Positions 1-12,926 are shown, counted from the stretch's first letter. The stretch: DNA of 64,000 nucleotides from Artemisia argyi (GCA_030686995.1 CM060704.1:170568218-170632217), one strand, 5' to 3'. Notes: generated by a model not told the origin, from the sequence alone. Program-made: numbers and translations.

Positions 1-3000
1 AATCAATTTGATGTAAATCCCATAATGATCTAGGAATTGGAAAAGTGTTTGCCAATTATTGTTCGACAGATTACCATCTTTTATACTTTCACCACTAGCA
101 GATCAACTGATGTGGTGGAATCTATGTAAAGTTGGATCCTAGATTTTCAAGAAATTAGTTGGTTATATGAATATAACCTTGGGTATTATATTTTCTTGGA
201 AATATAAATTATCGAAAATACTAAAAAGGAATTTTGTAAAATTCTTTAAATGTATTAATGCAACTCAAAACCGTAAACATAAGTTATTCTTTTAATTGAT
301 CTACACCCGGTTGGGTTTTTGGTTAGAGTCAATATTTACAAAAAGAATAAATATAGTCTTCTTTCCATTACGAGAAGTGTGAGACTTAAATCCTATTCCT
401 TTTCATGAATGAGAAAGGTATAATAGGATGAATAGAATTGTCTAAATTCTAAATACATAACTCATAGCAAACTTTAATAGTAAGAGTATATGCACCATAT
501 GAGTTATTAAAGTAGAAGCTAGATTGATTACTGCATAATGGTAAAAGACAAATTAGATTATTTTATCTAGTTGTTTTGATTTGACCATTTAAAGATACTA
601 CATACAATTGTTGGAATGGTAGATCTATACAGGAAGAAATTGCATGCCCAAGCCTTTTCAAGTTAATAATTTGGAATGTGATGAATCACATTTATATAGT
701 AGATTACATTCTTTTATAACCTATATAATTGTTTGAATGGGTTTTCTTAAAAGATGTAGGAAAGTAAATAGTGCATTATTTCTTTCACTGATTAATGAAA
801 CATTTACAATGTTGTCAAATTCAGTGGGAGTATTGTGTTCTTATGAATGAATAAGGGATTATTATTATGTTCTCTAATTCAGTGGGAGTTACAAGACTTA
901 CTGTCTTGATTGTAACTTAGATTATCTTTTGAATATCTCAAGGTAATTACTTTCCAAATATAGACACTAATATTTTCAAGGATAGTCATGTACGTTTCCT
1001 TGATTGATTGAGTAAACTCTATATCTACTAAGTTATGTTAATGACACAAATCATATTATTCACATTAACAAACGCATGCGTGTTGTTTATGTGGTACATG
1101 GTGTTGTACCATGCACAAGTGGGAGAAATCTTCATTATGTGCAAAGTACAACACATAAGAATATGATTTAAAGGATTCTCTTAACTGCAAGTAAGAGATT
1201 ATAATTCTAATTAGATTAATACATCTAATCTTAGAAACACTTGGTGTTGAAATTTAGTAAACGTGAGACGCAGGCTAAATATTAATAACAAGGTGAATTT
1301 CCATGTATGCGTGAGACCAACATGGATAATTTACTGTTTCTAAATTAGACATCTATTAGAACATATGTGTCAAATAAAAATACTACTTCAGCTTTAATAT
1401 TTATGTATTATTCGAATGACATAAATGCATGAAGTAATATAATATTACTTCAATAATTATGTATTCTTAGAATGACATAAATAAATAAGGTAGTGTGTTA
1501 ACTTGAAAATATTATTGAAACCAAATGATGGTGTTCATGATTACTTTAATTATACATGTTTATACTTTATTGTATAGTTATAAATATGAAGTCTTCTAAG
1601 TATTACAAGACTTATAATTAAGTAAGACGTTAGCTTGTTATGGTCTTTTAATTAAGACATATACAAGAAGTCATTGAGTTAATCAATGATTAATAACGAA
1701 TAGTGGGATTATAACAAGTTTATGTTTTATAAGACATAAACATGAAGTGACTTGATTAATAAGTACTTGTTATAAAGCATGCAATTGGCTTAAAAATACT
1801 ATTATACCATTAAGTTGATTTAGTTGGTAAATAGGTATGCCAACAGGAATATGGTTATCTTATATATATTGTTAGATCTTCTTACAATATTAATTCTAAT
1901 TGAAATACCACATATAAATGGTATGTTCAGTTAGGGAATCAAACTCTTGTTAGATTGTTTGATTGAAGATAACTATGATTTCTATTCTTCTAAAAGTTAT
2001 CAAGGTTAGAAATTGAGTATGGCTTGAATATACTCAATTAGACTCCTAGAAGATTAATAAGACGTTATTGAATTATGAAATGTGATGAATCACATTAAGT
2101 CTTAAAATTGAAGTTCTAAATTTGTTAAGTTACTTATGTGAAGGTTATTAACAAAGAGCTATCAATGCGTATTTGTAAAGTCCTAAAAGAGAAAATTGGA
2201 TTGTTGCTCTAATTGCTAAGTACTTATATTCTATATAATGCTAAAGGCAAGTGGGAGTATTTTATCTTGAAAAGATAGAATTACAAGATACATAATCTTC
2301 TAAAACCACACTGGTTAAAATCATGATGAGGCTTAACATGTAAATGATAAACCTCAAGATGATGGAATTATCATTCATAGATCCACTTGGATATCTCATA
2401 TGATGTAATATTACCAAAATAATGAATTGGGTAAATTGCTCATAATATGAATGTTATAGATGCTGTTCATAAAGATATTCAAATTCAGAAAATTTGGTTT
2501 ATCTTAATTCTTAATAGTTAGAGAATGATGATGAGTTTATTCAAAGATAATGTAACCCTAGTGGTTTAAATCTTTGTGAAATAATCATATGGACAAAATC
2601 GTACAAATATCTTAATGCATGTCTTATGACAAGATTATTAATCATACTTAAGCAATTAATTATGGTTGAATACTCTTTCCTAAGCACATTAAAGATACAA
2701 AGATGGTAAATTGTCATATTTATATGAATATGAAATTTGACAATGAATATCAAAAACTCTTTCTTGAATAATTACTTCAGCGAGGACGATAAGTAATCAA
2801 AAGGAGTTTGCGAATTCAAGAAAATCTTTGGAAGTGTACATAGTGCAATAATCCATGAATGGATAAATGCATGCATCTAGGAAATTATTCTTATGATAAA
2901 TTATTAAATCTATGTTTAGGTTTATAATTACAATAAGGTAATTTCTAAGTATTCCTGAAAGCTAGTGGGAGTATTATGTTTAATTTACTAAATCGTATAT

Positions 3001-4675
3001 GTCATATAACATATAAGAAGTTACATTCCATATAAGTGAAATGTTAAGACTTAGTTTGGAATGAAACTGTAAGTGAAAGATTTAGAAAATAAAACATACA
3101 ACCTTGGAACAAAAGTTTATTATTTAATAAACATGTGCGGTAAATGATTCTAATAGAATATGATATATCATTTAGAAAATGGATATACATATTTGTAAAG
3201 ATAGTACATGAATAAAATCTAAGTTTGACTGAAGGATTTTCATGTGCATTGTATTATTGTTGTATCATGCTTAATTGCTTAAATGATTTGACAATATTTG
3301 ATATCCAATTAAAGGTTATTATATAACTTGTGTAATAGATATTCTAATGGAAAATGTTTGAAATTAGAATAATGATCCTCAACCTGGAATAGCTCCTAAT
3401 CATTACACTATGGATATTAAGTTTACGAAAACTTTAAAGAGCATATTGTGTTTAATATACAATGATGCTGGTTTAATTGAGATGACACTCAATAACTAGT
3501 CATGAAGGATTTCATGAGAACTAGTTGTGCTCAACTAAGAGCATAGTTGCATTAAACATTAAAAGAATTAGAATACTTTAAACTTTAAAAGGTTTGGAAG
3601 TTTGATTGTCATAAGTTGGAGATTGAGGATATCATACTATTTATGAAAAATTGTGTGGCTATATCAAGATAGTTGGATTTACACATACAAGAATTTTAAT
3701 TATTGGATTCTTGAAAGAAGTATTCTCAAAATTCGGATAGATCAAAGTTAGTTGAATAATGCCTTGTCGACAAGTATGATTGTCATTACTTGAGGCATAA
3801 TTGTCAACAAGTCATTACTTGAGACAAAATTCATTAACTAGAATTATCATGCATTGATCTATTTAGTATTTGGATAAAGGACATTAAGCAATTATTATTT
3901 ATAAATGAATTAAAGTACTTAGTACGTTTGTTTTCATTAATAATAAATTGTGTCCTATATTTGCATGTTTAAATCCGTGAATAACCTAATGTTATTCTAA
4001 ATTGTCCGTTGTCAATTAATGATATGGGAATATCATTAAACTAAGACAAATCTGAGTATTGGTTAGAATATACTTGAAAGTATATTGATGCGTTGACATA
4101 CCAATTTCACATGATATTCAATGAATTGAATATAGGACATATCCCAACTACATGATTTTACTTTATGGATCTTGTCAGTAAGTAAATCATGAATTTGTTA
4201 TCCTTAGACTTGAGATACCAGATAAGTGTCATGGATGTAGTGCATTTTTGTGAAGCAATCTACCGCTCACCGTAACAGGGAGTTATAAGGGTTGTTTTCA
4301 GAAGTGTTGCAAAGTTCATGGGTTATTCTTGTAGTCAAGAAAGAATTTGTTCCTTCTGATTTGTTCAGAAGTTTAATACTGCTGGGCCCCTCGTAGGGTT
4401 GACAAGATGTTTGCGTGCGCACGCCCAAAGTCTATCTGGAATACGTTCAGATGTTTTGGTAATCTTGCTCAATTATAAACAACGAGAAACAGAATTGTTA
4501 ATTAAAGAATGACTAAGATCCATATCTTTATTAACGTAGTATTAGAAACAAAAGGATGATAATAATAATGATGAATCATTAAAGGTTTTTCCAGGAGACC
4601 TACCTCGAGTTGATCTAGGGGCATTGGCGTGTTGCTAGACGCTAACCAATGTCATTATACTATTAATAGATATCC

Positions 4676-4685
4676 AAGTGGGAGC
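4676..4685 (+). other. polypurine tract of copy 1
   Basis: AAGTGGGAGC lies immediately before the TGTTA start of the 3' LTR. This is the usual place and composition of the plus-strand primer in plant copia-type elements. Confidence 0.7.
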
Positions 4686-5485
4686 TGTTAGAGTTATGGA
4701 TAAATATTAATACGTATATGTCTAGAATCGAACTCGAGACCACGGGATTGCACACTTTACGTATGAGAATTAAAGTTTAATAATTTAATATAAAAAGTTA
4801 TATTTAATTATTAATTACACAAAACAAATAAAGAATGTTAGTAATTGGTGAAAATTGACTAACATACAAAGATAAGGACCATGGATAAAAAATGGAGAAC
4901 CCTAAACTTGTTCCCTAAGTTTTGTATCCTATAAAAGCAAAGTCAAGGGTTTAATTTTGTATCTCTTGTACACATATTAAATAAAACCCTTACTTTTTGT
5001 TTCTTGATATTCGACATTACAGTAACATATATCATGCATGTGCTTGGTATCATATATCTTGTATATGCATGGAATATTAAATGGTTCTTTCTTTGATTAC
5101 AGTTCGAAAAAAACAAAAACACAAAAGGGGTTTGGTGGTTTGTTCTATTTGGATTAATCGATTGTTTTGTTTTTCGTAAAACCAAAATTGTTTTGTGTAA
5201 TATTAAACTAGCATTTACTTTAATTCGTTAATAGTACGTGTGTACAAGAACATGGTGTAAACATACTTTTGTTTACATCTTGGATCGATTAACAAAACGG
5301 TAAGGGGTTAATCAATAGATCCCTAATTCACATAAACCCTAATTAGGGTTCATCCAAGAATTCAAGATTGCATACGGTATGTTGCTATTTAATTTATGTT
5401 AATCTCTTATGTGTTATAGATGTTCCTACGCTTCCGCATATGTGTTTACCTGTTTATATGATGGTCATGTTATTTAATTCTAACA
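4686..5485 (+). repeat. 3' LTR of copy 1 (800 bp)
   Basis: It starts TGTTAGAGTTATGG directly after the purine tract and ends AATTCTAACA. It aligns in reverse complement with the two 796-bp LTRs of copy 2, with scattered substitutions and small indels. It contains the family hallmark CCTACGCTTCCGC near its 3' end and CCCTAATTAGGG in the middle. Confidence 0.85.
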
Positions 5486-5490
5486 TAAAT

Positions 5491-8417
5491 AGGTTCGGGT
5501 CAAGAATATGTCATTCCGTTTAACCCGTTTAATAAATGGGTTGTGTTTGGGTTGAGCAAGTATCAAACAGGTCAACCCGTAAACCTGTGTAAGTATGAAA
5601 GCGTCTAAAAATTAAAAAAACTTAACCAAGATTTTATGTGATATTTAATTTAGATTTAGATGTATTTAGTTATTTTCTTTACACGGTATTTAGTTATTTA
5701 CTTAATATGACACTGAATTACAATTATAACTCAGATAATATTGAAATTGTTATAAACCGTAGATATTTATATGTTAATTCAATTATTTTTTAAAATTATT
5801 ATATTGTTTTTGGTTCTGAACTAGTTAAATTGATAAATCACAAACAAAAAATGGTTAATTTTGTGAAAACGTAGGAACTAAAAAAAATCTTCTTATGTAC
5901 ACTAATGTTGACACTTTTGTCTTTTTTAGGAACTATGACCCTTTTACCCTTCTAAATTACATAAATGGTCCCTGACAGTTTGCAAAAATTGCATCCACCA
6001 TCTCTAGACTAAATTACATAAATGGTCCCTGTCATTAGGAGAAAATTGTGTCCACCGTCCCTATTTTTTTTTCGAAATTTCTTCTCCAAATTTTATTTTT
6101 TTGAAACTTTTTATTTTGTTTTTTTTTTTTCAATTTTTTTAAAATAATTCTTTTTAGAAATTTTTCGGACAAAAAATAATTTTGGAAAAAAAATATTTTC
6201 GGAAAAAATATAATTTTCGAAAATAAAAAATTTCGTGACATTTTCAAAAATATTTGGAAAAAAAATAGAATTTTCGAAAATAAAAAATTTCAGTGACATT
6301 TTCAAAAATATTTGGACAAAAAAAATATTTTGTAAAAAAAATATTTTCGGGAAAAAAAATCGAAAAAAAAATGTGTTCGTTACATTTTCAAAAAAAATTA
6401 GAAAAATTATTTTGAAAAATAATATTTTCGAAAAAAAATATATTTTTGTGAAATGTAACGGAATTTAGCATAGGGACGGTGGATGCAATTTTCAAAAATC
6501 AAGGGTAAAATGGTCATTACAATTATTTTTTTTTGTCTTTGTTACTCACATGAAGACAAAAGTGTAAACATTAGTGTAAAAAAAGTTTTTTTTAGTTCGC
6601 TACGCAAAAGTGATTTTCTTGGCAAGGATAATACGTTTTCACAAAATTAACCAAAAAAAAACAAACCTTCTCTACTTTTTTCACTACTTAAACAAGTTAA
6701 AGGAGTCACAAATGGGTTATACGTGTTATGTAGGTCAGAGTTACGGTTGAGTTTTTTGACACGATTAATAAATATCATGTTTTGGTAGATGTTATACAAA
6801 CCCGCCAACCCAACCCAAACATGACTCGATTATCACCTCTAATTGAAAGCACCATATCTTACGCATATTTCTATTTCTTAACAAAGTTAGGGTTGTGTTC
6901 ATCGAAACTCTTTTAATATCAAATCATTTAGCTTCACAATTTACATATAACGAATGTTATGCATCGTATACTCTAACTTGCAATTTGCAAACATGGAACC
7001 ATACTCGCAATTTCTAGGCCTAATTAAACCGTAGCAGTAATTAAATACTTGTCCCATTGCTTAAACCCTTTTTTAGAATTACTAGTCACGTAGATTTTCA
7101 TCAAAGACATTTGTATATCAAAAACTAGATCTATATTCACATCATTTGAAAAGACGGTTTCAACGATATATATGATTGACTCAAGTGATTTATCAACACG
7201 AAAACAGCCATGTAAGATTTAACGTATATACCTGTGACGAATATCTTGCTTTATCCTCGACGCCCCTTTGTTGGTATATTTTCTTGGTTTAGGTTCGTGG
7301 TGTTAAGATACGGTTTACTTATAATGTAACACAAATCAAAAACCTAATTATGTTAGGATTTAATTAAGTTGTTTCCATATTAATTCAAACAAATTTCTTT
7401 TGGGCCCTTTAGCTTCCCACTAATGTTTATGTAAGTTCTACCTTTTTTTACACTTACCTTTAACTTGTGTCGTTATATTCTTGAATCAATAATGACTAGT
7501 ATTACCTAAGTTAACATTCTGCTTTATGGTTTTGCATTGTACGACTTTAGTTCCTGTAAGAAGTTAAGAAATATGAGAAATCATGAAAATCGCAATTTTT
7601 AACCTTGATTCATGGTTTTTTATGATTTTTTTACGTAGAAATGTTTTATAGTTGATTAGAAGCATATCGGTGATTCAAAGTCTTGAAAATCTAACATTTG
7701 ATCATATTATTTGTTCTTGAGCCACTTCAGTGTCCAATAGTCTCTGATTATGAGTTGAACATAAAACATCATAAGTGTAAAAACAGTCTCTGAATGAAAG
7801 AACATTCAGTGAGTCATCCTCTGATTATGAGTTGAACATAAAATATCATAAATGTTATTCAATAAGTTTAGTACTTAACCAAAAGAAAATGATGATGAAG
7901 CTAGTGAGATCCGACAATGTCTCACTGACTCCCCACTAATCTCCTCAACATCAAGAGCATTCTGACCTTGATACTTACGAAAATATCTAAGTATCCAGGA
8001 GTATTTAGGTGGAAACTTTCTTGGGAATTGAAGATAAGCAGAAAAACACTCATCAAGAATCTCAAAGAAAAGTACAAGAGTTGGTATAAAGGGAGGAATA
8101 TTTGTCAACATTTCTCTCTAAAGTGAGATTGAACACATTCCAAGAATAAAAATATTTAGTGAAGGTAGCAATGTACTTTATAGTTAGATGTTTGACACGT
8201 CCCTATTATACCACGGGCAACCACTTTGAACTATGCATGTATAAGAAAATGTTTCAAATGAGTAAATGTTATCTTTTAGAATTAATGTGAAACACATTCA
8301 AGAGCATTATTTAGAGGTTAGTATAGTTCTTACTTAAACATTAGCTTTGGTTGATGTCTAAGTTAGTGAGGAGATCACCAAACAATTATCACTTAACTTA
8401 GATTACTATACCGCAAA
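5491..8417. other. Block A left backbone, no gene recognised
   Basis: This is unique-looking AT-rich DNA matching 34434-36565. Apart from the MITE at 5852-6653 I see no gene. A 78-codon minus-strand ORF near 7875-8111 is not preserved as an ORF in block B (36050-36250), so it is probably chance. Around 5500-5600 the sequence is rich in AACCCGTTTAA-type words, also seen at 34440-34530 and 34920-34980. Confidence 0.5.
5852..6653. mobile_element. MITE with 22-bp perfect terminal inverted repeats
   Basis: The ends are inverted copies beginning TGGTTAATTTTGTGAAAA (22 bp identical). The interior is a long AT-rich foldback with FWK-type low-complexity ORFs on both strands, which are artefacts. Block B (around 34785) has the uninterrupted sequence, so insertion followed duplication. 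The target is A-rich, which hides the TSD. The interior shares CATAAATGGTCCCTG segments with the MITE at 37082-37883, but the termini differ. Confidence 0.75.
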
Positions 8418-8422
8418 CAATC

Positions 8423-8826
8423 TGATGGGGACAAGATTAAAGACCAAGAGTCATGGAAGATATTTTCTCTACGGCGTAACACTTTAAACCTCGTTACTCC
8501 TTAGAGCTCTCGAATAGGATTTTTATGTCGGCTTTGAAATGGTTACGTTGTAAACATGTTTTCTTGTTTTACGCCATAAAGGTGTCTAATGCATATTTTC
8601 CTTTTATTGTTAAAGTTGATTTTTACTTTAGTTATGTTACTTTTTTTTACAAGTTTTACATCTCTATAATTATAAGGCTCATTATCATTTTAATTAACCT
8701 TTAGTCATTAATAAAATTGTGTTTAAAAGTTTATCTCTTGTTAGAAGTTTATTCCCTGGAGGTATTATCAAAATTTATCAACCCTTAGATTAGGGTTAAC
8801 AAAATTCTCTTTCGCGCCCCGCGTCA
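8423..8826 (+). repeat. 5' LTR of the gypsy-type element
   Basis: It starts TGATGGGGACAAG and ends GCGTCA. It aligns over its length with 10274-10675, with numerous substitutions that indicate an old insertion. Confidence 0.85.
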
Positions 8827-9145
8827 ATTGGCGTTAAATCTTGTTAGTATCCTGATGGTAAGTTGTGTAGAAGGTTCTACGTCAGTTGGCATCTAGAGTT
8901 TGTTAGTATCCTGGATGGCAAATGATGTAGAAGATTCAAATACCCATAATGTTGGTGAAGTGGTTTAAAGAGCACATGGTTTATGATTTTATCAAAATCA
9001 CATCCAAACTCGACAATGAATCTACAATCTATCAAAAACAACATGTCGTGTTCGTTGGTTGAGGTAACAACCACGAAAATCACGAAGGTAGCAAACACGA
9101 AGGTCGAAGAGTTCATCCAACCATAGGCTGGTGTATTGACAACTG

Positions 9146-9586
9146 TTGGTGCACCTATTCAACAAGAAAAGGGTTGATGAATGGGAAGAAATAATGAAGA
9201 TGGAGATTCGACTACCAATAATCAAAGGGTTTCATTCAAAAGTTTTGATCAATAATATTGTGTTTTCTTTAATTATTGACAATTATGGTGCTAAGAATTT
9301 GGTGTCGACAAATATGGTTAGTTATTTAATTTACCAATTGAGATTTTTTCGATTAGAAGAATACAATCTTGTTGGGTTCCAATATCTATTGGTTGATCTT
9401 ATAAACATGAAGTGTTTTGTGATTTGGATGACATGGAATATTGTCATATTCGGTTGGGAAAATCATGGCAACGAGAAGTTCAAGGTTTGCTTTAAAGTGT
9501 ACTCTCTACCATTTCATTTGGGAAGGAAAGATAATAGCGATAATTCCATTCGAAGATCAAATACATGTACCAAAGCCCGAGGTTAA
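9146..9586 (+). pseudogene. Gypsy retropepsin-like remnant
   Basis: An open frame of 146 codons lies inside the short gypsy element. Residues about 37-60 read VFSLIIDNYGAKNLVSTNMV. This resembles the active-site region of plant gypsy aspartic proteases (usually LIIDGGSxxNVVS), but the catalytic D-[ST]-G is replaced by D-N-Y, so activity is not expected. The later part keeps a weak echo of the protease C-terminal region. No zinc knuckle or RT follows, and a Stowaway insertion begins 26 bases after the stop. I read it as a dead fragment of gag-pol. Confidence 0.55.
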
Positions 9587-9611
9587 ATTGAAGAAATGTA
9601 GTTGAATCCTA

Positions 9612-9807
9612 CTCCCTCCGTCCCAAATTATAAGTCCACTTCCATATTTCACAAAGTTTAAGAAAAGTAGAGCCCTCACAATATTAACCAATAAAAATTC
9701 ATTCTCACCCACTTACAAGCATTCTCATTGGTTGAAATTAAAAGTAGACATATAATTTGGGACAACCCAAATTGACAAAATGGACTTATAAAATGGGACG
9801 GAGGGAG
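9612..9807. mobile_element. Stowaway MITE (Tc1/mariner)
   Basis: The terminal inverted repeats CTCCCTCCGTCCCA and TGGGACGGAGGGAG are the classic Stowaway ends. TA dinucleotides flank the 196-bp element at 9610-9611 and 9808-9809. It sits inside the gypsy-type element, so it arrived later. The 116-codon ORF at 9757-10107 starts within its right arm and is not a host gene. Confidence 0.95.
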
Positions 9808-10273
9808 TATATCATTGTTGAAATTGAAAATCAATGTGATGTTGAAGTTGATACAACTAGTGTAAAAGCTGAAGTACCAGAGAAGATAAAGTATTATAGG
9901 GTTTTGAAGAATCTTGAAGTTGAAGCTGTCGAGTTTGAAGTTTTTAAAGGTATAAAGGTTTGTGATTTTGATTATGGGTTAATTATGAATATGATTACTA
10001 AGTATCCAATTAAGTTTTCAATGGCGAACAAACAAGTTATTTTTATTGCAATTGAAAACTTGGTGGTTGTTGATAAAAATCACACAACCCGATGTTTAGG
10101 GTCATAGGTTGATCGCTGGGAGTGTGGTAAACATGTTAAGAAAGATGAAGGTACTTGAGTCGATGTGAAGCGCAAATCTACCGAAGATACGGGTCGTCGT
10201 GAGAGAGTTCTGAGGTGGATGAAGCTATTGAGGGTGAGAACTCGAGGGCAAGTTCTTTTCAAGTGTAGGGGAA

Positions 10274-10675
10274 TAATGGGAACAAGAGTAAAGACCAAGA
10301 ACCGTGGAAGATATTTTCTCTACGACGTAACAATTTAAACCTCGTTATACCATTAAGCTCTAGAATAGGATTTTATCTCGGCTTTTAAGTGGTTACGCGG
10401 TAAACATGTTTTCTTGTTTACGCCATATATAGGTGTTGAATGCAGATTTTCCTTTTATTACTTAAGTCCATTTTTACTTTAATTAAGTTACTTTTTTGCA
10501 AGTTTTACATCCCTATAAATATAGGGTTAATTATCATTGTAATCAACTGTTGTCATTAAGGCAATTGTGTTTTAAGAGTTTATTTCTTGCTAGGGTTTTA
10601 TTCCCTGAAAGTTTTAATCCTCGTTTATCAACCCTTGGATTAGCGTTAACAAAAAAATTTCTGCTCCCTGCGTCA
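10274..10675 (+). repeat. 3' LTR of the gypsy-type element
   Basis: It starts TAATGGGAACAAG, with the terminal TG mutated to TA, and ends GCGTCA next to the TSD CAATC. It carries ATCCCTATAAATATAGGG, a likely TATA region, at about 10508-10525. Confidence 0.85.
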
Positions 10676-10680
10676 CAATC

Positions 10681-11325
10681 TTAGTAAATTTATTGAATCA
10701 TTTTTAATAAGAATTTAAACGTTGAAAAATACGTTTGTAAATTTTTATTACTTGTTTGTCATCTTAAATTGTATTTAGATACTTATTATCATGGAAACGG
10801 GTTATATTACTTAAGTTATTATTTGTAGTCAGTTTAAAGGGAATAAAATTTGCAAAATATTATATAAATGTCAAAATTTTGATGAATCAGCTTACAAATT
10901 TTGATAAATCTACACTAAAATGGCTATTGTGAATTACCCGTTCGCATTGAATCAACAAAAAGGGTATTTCTACGAATAAAAACTTTAAATCAACGCGATT
11001 AAATGCATTTCTCACATTTAATTAAAATTCCCGATGTTTAAGGATTTATCATTTGATCCGTATTTTGCATTGTAATACAGTATTTACTAGTCCTTATTTA
11101 TTTATTTAATTTTGCCTATGCATTTACTAAATTCTCCAATACATATGCTTTTCTTAATAAATGCAATAATTATACAAGAGAAAACAATATTAGATACTAT
11201 TATTAAAATTCTTAACTGGTGAAGATGAAGAGAAATTGACGGTAATTAAATACTGAACAAAAATGGGGCATGTTGTTTCATACTTTCATATTTTGGACCA
11301 ATTTTTAAGCCTTTTCTAACTGGAC
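10681..11325. other. Block A backbone, no gene
   Basis: AT-rich DNA matching 36571-37081 and 37884-37985 of block B. I see no coding region or RNA gene in it. Confidence 0.5.
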
Positions 11326-11490
11326 TTAGAGCTCTAGGTGCAGATGGGGAAGCACCCCTCGCCGTCCGAGGTGGCAGTGACAACGGCGAGCCGTTGCTCG
11401 CCGCCACACCATATGGGGCTCGCCGTTCTTCGCCATAAGCAAACTCCCCGTTGGAACGGCGAGATGAAAATCTGACAATCTTTCTGTTTC

Positions 11491-11491
<1 letters not shown>

Positions 11492-11522
<31 letters not shown>

Positions 11523-11573
11523 TTTGAATAGTGATATGTAAAATGTATGTGTATATGTATGTTTTTATTTGTA

Positions 11574-11633
<60 letters not shown>

Positions 11634-11690
11634 GTGTTTTTATTTGTAAAATGTATATGTATATGTATATGTGTTTTTATACGTATATTT
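11492..11690. repeat. Poly-T tract and (TATATG)n microsatellite
   Basis: A run of about 28 T is followed by arrays of TATATG/TGTATA hexamers broken by two copies of TTTTTATTTGTAAAATGTA. ORFs here that read HIHIHI or CICICI are artefacts of the repeat. Confidence 0.95.
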
Positions 11691-11834
11691 TTTTTGAATA
11701 ATACAACTATATTAAACATAGGATTAAAATAACTTGAAACAACATACAATTATTTTACAAATACGATAACAAAATTAAAATTAAAAACAAAAATTAAAAA
11801 CCATAAACTACCATACGATAATAAAAACTATGAT

Positions 11835-12278
11835 TCAATAAAATGAATCATCCGACACGTATCCCTCCTGACTCGAGTAAGAGGCACTTGAGTCGTCCTC
11901 ACTGGATGGGACAGGTGGAAGTCCCTGAGCCCAACGCCATTCGGCTCTTCTGTTCCTGCGATCTTGTTTTCCTTTGAGGTACACCTCACACTCCCTTTCC
12001 TGACGGGCTTGTTCAGCTTCATACTCCCGTAGCACTTCCATATCCAGCTCATACTGTTCTTCCTCAGTCAATTGACGAATGATGGGCTGGTTTTCAGGTT
12101 GATTGTTTGGTTGTTGGTTGTTTGGTGGTTGGTTGTTTGGCGGTTGGTTGTTTGGCGGTGGAAACATAACTTCTGGTGGAGTTGGAGGTGGTGGGTTGTC
12201 GTACTGAAACACCGGAAATATATCTTCCGGCGGTGTGTTTTGTTGGGAATTGTCTTGAGGTGATGCGTTGTGAGACAT
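11835..12278 (-). CDS. Transposon-borne acidic protein, function unknown
   Basis: An intact 147-codon frame inside the Harbinger element. Residues about 25-70 are Pro/Asn/Gln-rich with repeats of the type QPPNN. Residues about 70-115 are a charged helix of the form EEEQYELDMEVLREYEAEQA. The last 25 residues are Ser/Asp-rich and end SDDSFY. A TATA-like CTATAAATAC lies upstream on the minus strand (about 12345-12358). The frame at 57467-57760 in another Harbinger element has a similar helix and a similar acidic aromatic end, so this appears to be a recurring component of the transposon family rather than a chance ORF. I do not recognise a domain. It is divergent to the Myb-like gene at 12927. 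Confidence 0.65.
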   Translation of the reverse strand: MSHNASPQDNSQQNTPPEDIFPVFQYDNPPPPTPPEVMFPPPNNQPPNNQPPNNQQPNNQPENQPIIRQLTEEEQYELDMEVLREYEAEQARQERECEVYLKGKQDRRNRRAEWRWAQGLPPVPSSEDDSSASYSSQEGYVSDDSFY

Positions 12279-12862
12279 TTTGCTGGAAGAAGAAAGGAGA
12301 ATTGTTTGATGATTGTGGGAATTGTGTGTGTATTCAGATTTTGGATACGTATTTATAGAAGGATTTTTGGAAGTATCCCGCTCTGTGGTTTGAATTCAAA
12401 TTCTCAAATATCCCGCTATATGGTTTGAATTCAAATTTTGAAAAAATCCCGCTCTCTGGATACGTATTTATAGAAGGATTTTTGGAAGTATCCCGCTCTG
12501 TCGTAGGTATAATTCTATTTACAAAGAGTTGGAGCGTACAAGTGCAGACCCTAATCGTCTCAGCAATGCAAACCGTATTTATCATAAACGATATGGTAAA
12601 GGGATTAAATATCAACATGTGTGGTTCGCTCTGAGAAACACGTTCGCATGGGACAGATTCGATGAGTAATGCTGGATTTCTTTTATGTACTTTATGTTAA
12701 CTAATTATGTATCATGTGTACTTCTCTTATGTATTTTAAACGTTTGAATTCAAATGTTAAACGTTTACCCGCCCATTTATTTGAATTTGAATTCAACAAG
12801 TTTGAATATTTTGAAATTTGAATATTATCCCGCTCAGGTTTTGAATCTTAAATGTTTATAGA

Positions 12863-12873
12863 CTCCTATATAA
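12863..12873 (+). promoter_or_regulatory. TATA box of the Myb-like ORF
   Basis: CCTATATAAAC lies about 55 bp before the ATG at 12927, a normal plant distance. No other element is assignable. Confidence 0.5.
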
Positions 12874-12926
12874 ACCATACATTATCATACAACTTTGCAC
12901 ACACTTCACTTTCAAAAAAATTCACA

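Larger units (their letters stand above)
1..5485 (+). mobile_element. LTR retrotransposon copy 1 (5' part off-window)
   Basis: The whole stretch is colinear with the reverse complement of the element at 16417-24076; base 1 here matches about 21905 there. Internal DNA runs 1-4685 and the 3' LTR is 4686-5485. The polypurine tract and the TG...CA LTR ends are visible. Stop codons are frequent in all frames and I found no gag, protease, RT or integrase motif, so this looks like a non-autonomous or heavily decayed member. TAAAT follows the LTR at 5486-5490. The sister block has the unoccupied sequence (GGATAAATAGGTTTGGG near 34424-34440), so TAAAT is the likely 5-bp TSD. The 5' LTR would lie left of the window. 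Many small differences from copy 2 suggest this copy is older. Confidence 0.85.
8423..10675 (+). mobile_element. Short gypsy-type LTR retrotransposon, decayed
   Basis: LTRs of about 404 and 402 bp flank about 1.45 kb. The 5-bp TSD CAATC occurs at 8418-8422 and 10676-10680, and the empty site is present in block B near 36565. After the 5' LTR comes ATTGGCG, like the primer-binding site of many plant Ty3/gypsy elements. The 3' LTR is preceded by AAGTGTAGGGGAA, a polypurine tract, and by a short purine-rich reading typical of gypsy polyprotein 3' ends. Only a protease-like remnant is visible; RT, RNase H and integrase are missing, so this is an internal deletion derivative. Confidence 0.85.

Noticed and set aside
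6035..6468. ORFs rich in Phe, Ile, Asn and Lys
   Set aside because: They lie in the AT foldback of the MITE at 5852-6653 and are compositional.
7875..8111. A 78-codon minus ORF
   Set aside because: Not maintained in the matching part of block B; no domain seen.
11246..11749. A 167-codon minus ORF rich in HIHIHI
   Set aside because: Produced by the TATATG microsatellite and the poly-T run; the remaining part crosses the left end of the Harbinger element.
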